This document shows, one piece after another, positions 36,328 through 43,721 of a DNA stretch of 64,000 nucleotides. A program made the translations under genes and the position numbers. The stretch lies in contig NZ_WJIC01000014.1 of NCBI RefSeq assembly GCF_009649815.1, positions 62,001 through 126,000 on the forward strand, read 5' to 3'. This DNA is from Nocardia sp. SYP-A9097. Its GTDB lineage: Bacteria; Actinomycetota; Actinomycetes; Mycobacteriales; Mycobacteriaceae. Positions within the stretch are counted from its first letter, which is position 1; each line of letters starts with the position of its first letter. A model generated the notes under the pieces. It searched no databases and was not told where the DNA came from. It was given only the letters and a program-made list of their open reading frames with translations.

Positions 36328-37739
36328 CCGAATCCGCACGCGAACTGGCCCGGAAACTCTTGGCGGGCAATGGGAATGACGCACCGGGCGGCGGTCTGGC
36401 CACCGCCCAGCCCCCGGCGGGCGGCACATCACCACGTGCTGCGGTCAATGCCGTCCGCGCGTCAGTGGGCGCACCGGCGGTCCGGTCGGTGCGCGGTCCC
36501 GGCCGTCAATTCGCCGACCACCCCGAGGTGGCGGCGACGGTGGCCAAACAGTCGGCCATCGCGGCCATCAGCGCGCAGTCGGGGCTGGTGAATCCACTGT
36601 TCCTGCCGCGAACCAGCCCGAACGACACGGTCATTCACGCCAATGGCACCGAGCTGATCAATTTCAGCGCCTACAACTATCTCGGGCTGTCGAGTCATCC
36701 GCACGTGATCGCCGCGGCCAAGAACGCTCTCGACCGGTACGGGGCCTCGGCCTCGGCCAGTCGCATCGTCTCCGGCGAGATTCCGCTCTACGGCGAACTG
36801 GAGCGGCAGCTCGCCGATATCTACGATGCGGGCGATGCCATGGTGACCACCAGCGGCTACCTCACCAATGCCGGAGTGATCGGCTTCCTGCTCGGCGAGG
36901 GCGATGTCGCCATCTGCGATGCGCTCATCCACGGCAGCGTGGTCTCCGGCACCCAGTGGGCGGGCTGCCGCCGAATCAACTTCCGGCACAACGATCCCGA
37001 ATCGCTGCGCGCGGTCCTGCGCATGTCGCGCGCCGGATTCGATCGGGCACTGGTGGTCCTCGAAGGCCACTACAGCATGGATGGCACCGTCGGGCGGGTC
37101 GCCGAACTCGCCGCCATCGCAAGGGAATTCGACTGTGCGGTGATGGTCGACGAGGCGCACTCCTTCGGTGTCTTCGGAGAACGCGGGCACGGCATTCGCG
37201 AGCACTACGGTATGGCGGGCGCGGATGTGGACATCTGGATGGGCACCCTCTCCAAGGCGCTGGGCAGCTGCGGCGGCTTCATCGCCGCCGATGCCGAGCT
37301 GATCGGGGCCATGAAGGCCAGTGCGCCCGGGGTCGCCATGCTCACCGGCGGTCCCGCACCCTCCACCATTGCCGCTGCCCGCGCCGGCCTCGAGGTCCTG
37401 GAAGCCGAACCGGAGCGGGTCGCACGGCTCTGGCACAACTCCCGGCTCTTCCATACCGCGCTACGGGAGCGCGGCCTGAATCTGGGGGAATCGCAGGGCA
37501 CACCGATCTGCCCGGTCATCGTGCCCGGCGAGGTCCGCGCCGGATTCGTCTCGGCGACGCTATTACAGCGCGGGGTGTACGCCGGCGCCATCTCCGCCCC
37601 GGCGGTGCCCATCGGCAAGGAGCGGCTGCGCTTCTTCATCACCTCCGAACACACTGAGCGGCAACTGCTTTCGACCGCAGAACTACTGGCCGAGGCGGTC
37701 GCCTCGGCTGCCGGGCTGCCGGAAGCGGCGGCCGTGTGA
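36324..37739 (+). CDS. Alpha-oxoamine synthase (PLP), predicted PKS off-loading enzyme
   Basis: PLP-dependent fold-type I enzyme of 471 residues, of the family of AONS/BioF, serine palmitoyltransferase and ALA synthase. These enzymes condense an amino acid with an acyl thioester, losing CO2. Residues seen: NYLGLSSHP and SGEIPLYGELE, DALIHGSVVSG (cofactor-stacking His), VDEAHSFGVFGERGHG with Asp276, and the PLP Lys311 in GTLSKALGSCGG. An N-terminal extension of about 90 residues could bind the carrier protein. Its ATG overlaps the PKS stop (ATGA), implying coupled translation. It is not next to biotin genes, which argues for acyl-ACP from the PKS as substrate. The amino acid partner is unknown. 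Confidence 0.88.
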   Translation: MTESARELARKLLAGNGNDAPGGGLATAQPPAGGTSPRAAVNAVRASVGAPAVRSVRGPGRQFADHPEVAATVAKQSAIAAISAQSGLVNPLFLPRTSPNDTVIHANGTELINFSAYNYLGLSSHPHVIAAAKNALDRYGASASASRIVSGEIPLYGELERQLADIYDAGDAMVTTSGYLTNAGVIGFLLGEGDVAICDALIHGSVVSGTQWAGCRRINFRHNDPESLRAVLRMSRAGFDRALVVLEGHYSMDGTVGRVAELAAIAREFDCAVMVDEAHSFGVFGERGHGIREHYGMAGADVDIWMGTLSKALGSCGGFIAADAELIGAMKASAPGVAMLTGGPAPSTIAAARAGLEVLEAEPERVARLWHNSRLFHTALRERGLNLGESQGTPICPVIVPGEVRAGFVSATLLQRGVYAGAISAPAVPIGKERLRFFITSEHTERQLLSTAELLAEAVASAAGLPEAAAV

Positions 37740-37797
37740 CGGATCGATGTCTCTCCGGTCACACCCCATTTCAGGTGGCGAGAATCTGATGCTAGGT

Positions 37798-37822
37798 TAA
37801 CCGGAGGATATCACTCCGGTTA
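37798..37822. promoter_or_regulatory. 9-bp inverted repeat, candidate operator
   Basis: TAACCGGAG and CTCCGGTTA face each other around a 7-base palindromic centre GATATCA, so the whole 25-base element is nearly symmetrical. It lies in the 126-base gap between the oxoamine synthase and the PAP2-like gene, 43 bases before the latter's ATG. Dyad size and AT-rich ends suggest a protein-binding site; an attenuator is the other option. Confidence 0.5.
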
Positions 37823-37865
37823 GCTTCCGGAGGGCGGTCAGCCGAGCGAGGAGGAGGCCGCGCCA

Positions 37866-38705
37866 ATGGTGGCACTGGATCTCGATGCACCCGTACGAGT
37901 TTCACAATCGGGGACCAGCGTCCTGGATCGAACGCGTGCGGCCGTACACGGCCGCAGCCGCGAAGCGCTGGTTCAGTTGGTGGTCATCACCGTGCTGTAC
38001 CTGACCTACCGCATCGGCCGTCTGCTCGCCGCCGACGAGCAGACGCACGCGCTCGCCAATGCGCGAACCCTCCTCACCTGGGAAGACCGGCTGCAGATGC
38101 CGAATGAGCAGACCCTGCAGTCGATCTTCGCCGGGCACGATTTCCTGGCCGTCCCCGCCAACCTCTACTACGCCACAGCACATTTCGCGGTGGCCATCTG
38201 TGCCCTGCTGTGGCTGTGGACATTCCGGCCGATGTACTACCGCGTCACCCGCAATCTCATGGTGGCCCTCACCGCCGCGGCGCTGGCCCTGCATATGCTC
38301 ATCCCGCTGGCTCCCCCGCGCATGCTGCCCGAATACGGATTCGTCGATCTCGCGGCCGAATACGGCCAATCCGTCTACGGCCCACCGGATACCGACACCC
38401 TCTCCAACCAATACGCCGCGATGCCCTCACTACATGTCGGCTGGGCACTGCTGCTGGCCATGGGCCTGATCGCGGCCACCCGCACCCCCTGGCGCTGGCT
38501 ACTGCTCCTGCACCCCCTGATCACCACCCTGGTAGTGGTGGCCACCGGCAATCACTACTGGTTCGACGCCCTGACAGCCATCGCCCTACTCGCCGTAGCC
38601 ACCCTCTTACATCCCCCGGTCCTCAACCATCGAGCAACAGACAACGGCCGCATGTTGCCACCGCGCAGTTTGTCAGAAATGAGAGGATCGGCCTCGACCA
38701 TATGA
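37866..38705 (+). CDS. AUR1-like PAP2-superfamily membrane protein
   Basis: Integral membrane protein of 279 residues with about six helices and a GAGGAGGAGG ribosome site. Instead of the usual PSGH phosphatase motif it has AAMPSLHVGWALL (His190) and GNHYWFDALTA (His230, Asp234), and upstream PLAPPRMLPEYGFVD. This set is that of the PAP2_3/AUR1 branch, which includes yeast inositol phosphorylceramide synthase and bacterial inositol or phospholipid headgroup transferases. It follows the oxoamine synthase by 126 bases in the same direction. A role in adding or removing a phospho-headgroup on the PKS-derived lipid is the attractive inference; general phosphatase activity cannot be excluded. Confidence 0.78.
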   Translation: MVALDLDAPVRVSQSGTSVLDRTRAAVHGRSREALVQLVVITVLYLTYRIGRLLAADEQTHALANARTLLTWEDRLQMPNEQTLQSIFAGHDFLAVPANLYYATAHFAVAICALLWLWTFRPMYYRVTRNLMVALTAAALALHMLIPLAPPRMLPEYGFVDLAAEYGQSVYGPPDTDTLSNQYAAMPSLHVGWALLLAMGLIAATRTPWRWLLLLHPLITTLVVVATGNHYWFDALTAIALLAVATLLHPPVLNHRATDNGRMLPPRSLSEMRGSASTI

Positions 38706-38729
38706 GACAGAGAGCCGGTGGTGAGGACG

Positions 38730-39605
38730 ATGACGTCTACCGAAACGAAGTCACGCGTACAGATCGGTGACCTCATCACCGTGCAGGGCCGTCGCGTACA
38801 CGTCCGCCAGGACGGTCCCGCCACCGGCAAACCCGTGCTGCTGCTGCACGGCTTCGAAGGTTCGGTGCACTGGTGGGACGCGGTCACCCCACTGCTGTCC
38901 GGCACCTACCGGGTGATCCGGGTCGATCTGCTCGGATTCGGTTGCACCGGAGGCGAAGCCGGCTTCGGCCAGGACGGGCAGGGCAGTATGCTCGCCGCCG
39001 TCCTGGACGAACTCGGCGTCGCCAGGGTCGCGGTCTGCGGCCACTCCTGGGGTGCGGATGCCGCGCTGGCCGTGGCCGCGCGCTCGCCGCGCATTACCGA
39101 GATCATCATCCTGGACCAGGCCCCCGACCTCAGCTACCTGCACGTCCCGGCCATCACCCCGCTGCTCACCGTCGGCCCGATCGCCCGCTTCATCCAGCGC
39201 TTCGCCCCCGAAGTCATGGTGCGCCAAGCACTTCGGGACGGTTTCGCCCCCGGTTTCAACACCTCGGCCATCGTTCCGAGCATGCGCCAGATGGTCCAGG
39301 ACCACCGCGCCATGTCCTGGCGCGCCTACCGCGAGGTCAGTGCCGTCCGGCGCAAAGCCCTGGCCACCGATCCCCTCGACCGCCAACTCCGCCGCCTGGC
39401 CCTGCCCACCCTGGTCATCCACGGCCGCCTGGACAGCCTGTACGACTGGACCCGCACCCGAGACCGCTACACCACCGCCGGCGCCCGCTTCGAACTCATC
39501 GACACCGCCGGTCACAGCCCCAACGTCGAAACCCCGCAACGCTTCACACAGATCCTCCGCGATTTCCTGGCGGCCCCCACCGCACCCACCCCGATCGTGG
39601 ATTAA
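38730..39605 (+). CDS. Alpha/beta hydrolase at the PKS locus
   Basis: Soluble hydrolase of about 291 residues (ATG at 38730 with a GTGAGGA ribosome site; a GTG at 38718 is the alternative). HGFEGSVHWWDAV carries the oxyanion loop, CGHSWGADAAL the Ser nucleophile, HGRLDSLYDW the acid and DTAGHSPNVETP the catalytic His. It lies 24 bases after the AUR1-like gene, so it is probably the last gene of the locus. It could act as an editing thioesterase or product esterase; no specificity can be read. Confidence 0.78.
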   Translation: MTSTETKSRVQIGDLITVQGRRVHVRQDGPATGKPVLLLHGFEGSVHWWDAVTPLLSGTYRVIRVDLLGFGCTGGEAGFGQDGQGSMLAAVLDELGVARVAVCGHSWGADAALAVAARSPRITEIIILDQAPDLSYLHVPAITPLLTVGPIARFIQRFAPEVMVRQALRDGFAPGFNTSAIVPSMRQMVQDHRAMSWRAYREVSAVRRKALATDPLDRQLRRLALPTLVIHGRLDSLYDWTRTRDRYTTAGARFELIDTAGHSPNVETPQRFTQILRDFLAAPTAPTPIVD

Positions 39606-39659
39606 CCGGGCGGGTTTACTTCACCGTCAAACTTGGTGCGGCCAAACGCAACACGTGGA

Positions 39660-39669
39660 TCGTATACAA
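39660..39669 (+). promoter_or_regulatory. TCGTATACAA box, candidate GntR-type operator
   Basis: TCGTATACAA, nearly symmetrical around GTATAC, ends 6 bases before the permease ATG. The same sequence, extended to GATCGTATACAA, recurs inside the permease at 39830-39839, 170 bases downstream. GTATAC-centred dyads are known for FCD-type GntR regulators; binding here is inferred. Confidence 0.35.
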
Positions 39670-39675
39670 AACACC

Positions 39676-40998
39676 ATGAACGTTTCGGAAGTGCCGGCCA
39701 CCGAGTCCCCGGCGGAAGAATACGAGAACGATCCTGTTCCAATGGAGGCCCGGCGCAGCCTGCTCTCGGTCTCGGCAGTATGGGCCGGATTCCCGATGTG
39801 CCTGGGCAATGCGGTTTTCGGCGGTTTGATCGTATACAACCAAGGCTTCGCCAAGGGGTTCTCGGCCATCCTGCTCGGCAATCTGCTGCTGTTCGGCTAC
39901 GTTGGCACCCTGAGCTGGATCGCGGGCGGCAGCGGCCGCAACTTCGCACTCCAGGCGCAGGCCGCGTTCGGGCGACGCGGGCGCGCGGTGGTGGTCGGCT
40001 TCCTGGCCACCGTGGTGATCGGCTGGTTCTCGTACCAGATCGGGCTGACCGGTACGACCCTGCACGATGTCTTCGGCTGGAATCCACTGTGGGGCGCGGG
40101 TTTGGGCGCGGTGCTATATGTGGCGATCACCGCGCTCGGGATTCGCGCGCTGTCGGTGATCGGCCTGATCGGCACCCCACTGTTCCTGGTCATGGCCGGG
40201 GTCGCACTGTATTTCGGCCTGGCCCGGGGCGATATCTCACTCTCTCAATCACTTTCATACTCCGGCGGCGGCAGCGCCCTCGGCTTCTGGGCCTGCGTGA
40301 GCATTGTGATCGGCGGATTCGCCGACTCCGGCACCATGACAGCGGATTTCACCCGCTGGGCCAGGGACGGCCGCTCCGGTCTGCTGGCCGCCGCCGCGGC
40401 CTTCCCGATCGCCAATACCATCGCCTTCCTGATCGGCGGCCTGGTGGTGGCCATCGGCGGTGCGAACGATCCGGCGAACAATGGCGGCGCGTTCCTGGGC
40501 CTGCTCACCGGGCACGGACCGCTATTGACCGCTCTGGCAGCGATTTTCGTCCTTGCCAATCTGGGTTCGGTGGCGGCGCACTGCCTGTACAACGGTGCGG
40601 TGGGCTGGTCCGGCCTCACCCCGCTGCGCATGCGGACGCTCGCGGTATTGCTCGGGACGGTGGGCGCGATCATCGCGCTGACCGGAATCTGGAGCCATAT
40701 TGTGAATTGGCTGGTCCTGTTGGGCGTGATCGTCCCGCCGATCGGCGCGGTACTCATCATGGGCCAGGTCTTCGCCAAGCGAGCCGCCCCGCTGGTGATC
40801 GCCGGAGTACAGCCGATCGCGTTCGCGGCGTGGGCGATCGGCGCGCTGACGGCGGGTATCGCGCACTATCAACTCCCCGGTTCGGTGGACGCCGTGGTCG
40901 GGTTCGCGGTCGCCGTGACGGTGCACACCGGACTGACCCTGGCGCGGACGGCACAGGCGAAACCCGCCGTGACGGTGCCCGAAATCGCCACGGCCTGA
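39676..40998 (+). CDS. NCS1-family purine/cytosine permease
   Basis: Membrane transporter of 440 residues with about 12 helices. The N-terminal EARRSLLSVSAVWAGFPMCLGN, the GGSGRNFALQAQAAFG loop and the FADSGTMTADFTRWARD segment match the cytosine/purine permease (CodB-like, NCS1) family. NCS1 transporters import nucleobases, hydantoins, allantoin or vitamins by proton or sodium symport. The amidase gene follows by 11 bases, so the pair probably imports and opens an amide or cyclic ureide. A GTATAC dyad precedes the ATG, and a recognisable ribosome site is lacking. Confidence 0.85.
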   Translation: MNVSEVPATESPAEEYENDPVPMEARRSLLSVSAVWAGFPMCLGNAVFGGLIVYNQGFAKGFSAILLGNLLLFGYVGTLSWIAGGSGRNFALQAQAAFGRRGRAVVVGFLATVVIGWFSYQIGLTGTTLHDVFGWNPLWGAGLGAVLYVAITALGIRALSVIGLIGTPLFLVMAGVALYFGLARGDISLSQSLSYSGGGSALGFWACVSIVIGGFADSGTMTADFTRWARDGRSGLLAAAAAFPIANTIAFLIGGLVVAIGGANDPANNGGAFLGLLTGHGPLLTALAAIFVLANLGSVAAHCLYNGAVGWSGLTPLRMRTLAVLLGTVGAIIALTGIWSHIVNWLVLLGVIVPPIGAVLIMGQVFAKRAAPLVIAGVQPIAFAAWAIGALTAGIAHYQLPGSVDAVVGFAVAVTVHTGLTLARTAQAKPAVTVPEIATA

Positions 40999-41009
40999 GA
41001 GGATTCCGG

Positions 41010-42491
41010 GTGAACGCCGCCGAGCGCGACGAACTCTGCTACCTGTCCGCCACCGAGGTCGTCGCGCTCGTCCGGGGCCGCGAGCTATCCCCCGTCGAGC
41101 TCCTGGATGCCGTCCTGGACCGGATGCGGGAGGTCGAGCCGACGCTGCATGCCTTCTGCACCCCGACGCCGGATCTTGCTCGCGCACAGGCGAATCGGCT
41201 CGCCGATGCCGTGGTCCGGGGCGAGCCGGTGGGACCGCTCGCGGGCGTGCCCATGGGCATCAAGGATCTCCTGTCCACGGCGGGCATCCGCACCACCTCC
41301 GGCTCCTGGATCTATCGCGACTTCATCCCCGATGCCGATGACATCGTGGTGGAGCGCAGTCTGGCGGCCGGGGCCATCTGTCTCGGCAAGACCAATACCT
41401 CCGAATTCGGTTACAGCGCAACGGGACAGAACAGGCTCTTTCCGACCACCCGCAATCCTTGGAATCCCGCCCTCAGTCCGGGCGGATCGAGCGCGGGCTC
41501 GGCGGCGGCGGTCGCGGCCGGCCTCGGACCCGTGGCACTGGGCAGTGACGGCGGCTGCTCGGTACGCATACCAGCGGCCCTGTGCGGCCTGGTCGGCTTC
41601 AAACCGTCCATGGGCCGGGTGCCGGTCTACCCGGGCTGCCGGGACGAACGCCTACCCGGTGTATCCGGTTGGGAGAGTATCGAACACATCGGTCCGATCT
41701 CCCGGACCGTCGCCGATGCGGCGCTGATGCTGTCGGTGCTGGCCGGACCCGATCAGCGTGACCGGCACTCGATTCCGTGCCAGGACATCGACTGGATCGC
41801 CGCCGCACACCGGGGCCGGCAGGAGGCAGTCACCGGATTACGCATCGGCTACAGCCCCGACTTCGGTTATCTACCGGTGGATCCGGCGGTACGCCGGGTG
41901 GTGGACCGGGCCGTCACGAACGTACTCGGCAACCAATTGGGTTGTCACATAGAGCAAGTCGACCCCGGCTGGCCCGATCCCGGCGCGGCCTACGCGGCGC
42001 TCATTGTCGCCGAGACCGACCTGACCGGAATGCGCCGCCTCATCGCCGAACACGGCAAACACCTGTCCCCCTACCTGGTGGGCTGGATGGGCGCCGACTG
42101 GACCGCCCAGGACTTCACCGATGCGAACATCATGCGCAAAACCGTGGTGAATGCCATGGCCCGCCTCATGACTCGTTTCGATGTCCTGATCACACCCACC
42201 TCGGCCGTTCCCGCTTTTCCCGTCGACCGGCTCGGCCCCACCGAGATCGACGGACGCTCGGTCACCAACTCGACCTGGATCGGTTTCAACTACCCCGCCA
42301 ACCTCACCGGCCAGCCCGCCATCAGCATCCCCGCGGGCCGTACCGCAGACGGCCTCCCGGTGGGTCTGCAGATCATCGGCCGCCATCTCGACGATGCCAC
42401 CGTGCTACGCCTGGCCGCCGCCTTCGAAAGTGTCGCACCCTGGTCACAGGTTCGGCCGCGGGTATCGTCACCCGAACTGGACGGGGCGTAG
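41010..42491 (+). CDS. Amidase signature family enzyme
   Basis: Hydrolase of 493 residues from a GTG 11 bases after the permease stop. The Ser-cisSer-Lys triad is visible: Lys85 in GVPMGIKDL, the cis-Ser in SPGGSSAGSAAAVAAGL (160/161), and the nucleophile Ser184 in LGSDGGCSVRIPA, where the usual GGGS reads GGCS. Length is normal for the family. It probably acts in the cytosol on the compound imported by the NCS1 permease. A stand-alone position without GatB/GatC argues against a tRNA amidotransferase. Confidence 0.88.
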   Translation: MNAAERDELCYLSATEVVALVRGRELSPVELLDAVLDRMREVEPTLHAFCTPTPDLARAQANRLADAVVRGEPVGPLAGVPMGIKDLLSTAGIRTTSGSWIYRDFIPDADDIVVERSLAAGAICLGKTNTSEFGYSATGQNRLFPTTRNPWNPALSPGGSSAGSAAAVAAGLGPVALGSDGGCSVRIPAALCGLVGFKPSMGRVPVYPGCRDERLPGVSGWESIEHIGPISRTVADAALMLSVLAGPDQRDRHSIPCQDIDWIAAAHRGRQEAVTGLRIGYSPDFGYLPVDPAVRRVVDRAVTNVLGNQLGCHIEQVDPGWPDPGAAYAALIVAETDLTGMRRLIAEHGKHLSPYLVGWMGADWTAQDFTDANIMRKTVVNAMARLMTRFDVLITPTSAVPAFPVDRLGPTEIDGRSVTNSTWIGFNYPANLTGQPAISIPAGRTADGLPVGLQIIGRHLDDATVLRLAAAFESVAPWSQVRPRVSSPELDGA

Positions 42492-42545
42492 GCTGGCAAA
42501 ACCTGCATGAGGATCGACCTACCAACCTCAACCGAAGGACGGCCG

Positions 42546-43721
42546 ATGTTCAATCAGTCCGACCTGTCGACGCTTATTTCCGCCGCGCCGGGGCGCGGTA
42601 TCTCCATTTATCTGCCCACGCACAACAGTGGTCCGGACAAACGTCAGGACCCGATTCGGCTGCGGAATCTGCTCACCGAGGCGCACGCGAAACTCGTTGC
42701 CGACGGGGTCGGCAAACGCGAGGCCGATGCCATGCTCGCCCCCGGTGTGCGCCTGCTGGACGACTATCCGTTCTGGCAGTACCAGGATGAGGGGCTGGCA
42801 CTGTTCCTGGGTGAGGACGGCTCGCAGTACCGGTTCACCGTGCCGCTCACCTTTACCGAACAGGTGCATATCGAGCCCGGCTTCTATGTGAAGCCGCTGC
42901 TGCCGCTGCTGTCGGCCGATGGCAAATTCGCGGTGCTCACCCTGACCGCGGACGGCGCGGCCCTGTACGACGGCTCCAAATTCGCGCTCACCCTGGATCA
43001 CGCCGCCGAGCTGCCCGGCGGCCCCACCGAAAACCTCGACGACGATAAGCAGAGCCGCGTGCTGGCCAGTCCGGCCGCCCGCCCGCACACCGGCGGCAAG
43101 GCCACCACCTCTACGCAGGCGTACGGCGAAACCTCCACCGACTGGCGCAAATCCGTCTTGGACGAGTGGGTCGGCAAGGTCGCCTCCTCGGTGGAGCGAC
43201 GCCTGGCCGATCAGGCCATTCCGCTGGTATTGATCGCCGACCCGGAGCTCTCCGGCCAGTTCAAGAAACGCAGCACGCTGGGTCCGCTGCTGGTCGGCAC
43301 GGTCGAGAAGAATCCAGCCGCGCTCGCCAACGGCAAGCTGCACGACACCGCGTACCAGGTGGTGCGCCCGCATTTCGAGGCCGATGAGCGCGCCGCCCTG
43401 GAGCGCGCCGCACTGCTGCTGGCCGACGGCCCCACCAAGGTGGCCGTCACCATCGGCGAGGTGGTGCGGGCGGCGTTCCAGGGCCGGGTGGAGACCCTGC
43501 TGCTCACCGATGGCGCGGCCGAATTGGGTCGCTTCGACGAAATGACCGATGCCGTCGAAACCCATTCCGAGCCGGGCACTTCGGTGATCGATCTGACCGA
43601 GTACGCCACGGTGAAGACCCTGGAGAACAAGGGCGCGGTGTACATGCTGCCGCCCGAGACCCTCGCCGGATTGTTCAAGAGCGAGATCGCCCCGGCCTCC
43701 GTCGCGGTACTGCGTTACTGA
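42546..43721 (+). CDS. baeRF family 3 (eRF1/Pelota-like) protein
   Basis: Cytoplasmic protein of 391 residues with an AAGGACGG ribosome site. The N-terminal ISIYLPTHNSGPDKRQDPIR and LRNLLTEAHAKL, the middle VLTLTADGAALYDG and the C-terminal KVAVTIGEVVRAAFQGRVE with LLLTDG match the bacterial archaeo-eukaryotic release factor family 3. These are relatives of eRF1/Pelota proposed to act on ribosomes in stress or hibernation. No GGQ peptidyl-hydrolysis motif is present. It stands alone downstream of the amidase and overlaps the convergent membrane-protein gene by 7 bases. Confidence 0.72.
   Translation: MFNQSDLSTLISAAPGRGISIYLPTHNSGPDKRQDPIRLRNLLTEAHAKLVADGVGKREADAMLAPGVRLLDDYPFWQYQDEGLALFLGEDGSQYRFTVPLTFTEQVHIEPGFYVKPLLPLLSADGKFAVLTLTADGAALYDGSKFALTLDHAAELPGGPTENLDDDKQSRVLASPAARPHTGGKATTSTQAYGETSTDWRKSVLDEWVGKVASSVERRLADQAIPLVLIADPELSGQFKKRSTLGPLLVGTVEKNPAALANGKLHDTAYQVVRPHFEADERAALERAALLLADGPTKVAVTIGEVVRAAFQGRVETLLLTDGAAELGRFDEMTDAVETHSEPGTSVIDLTEYATVKTLENKGAVYMLPPETLAGLFKSEIAPASVAVLRY

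Noticed and set aside
34585..36435. 616-codon minus-strand open frame opposite the PKS reductase region
   Set aside because: Fully antisense to the enoylreductase, ketoreductase and carrier domains, without ribosome site or family pattern.
39633..41009. Long plus-strand frame that would extend the amidase through the permease
   Set aside because: The permease frame is clearly the coding one (helices, family motifs); the alternative is Arg/Gly-rich. The amidase starts at the GTG at 41010.
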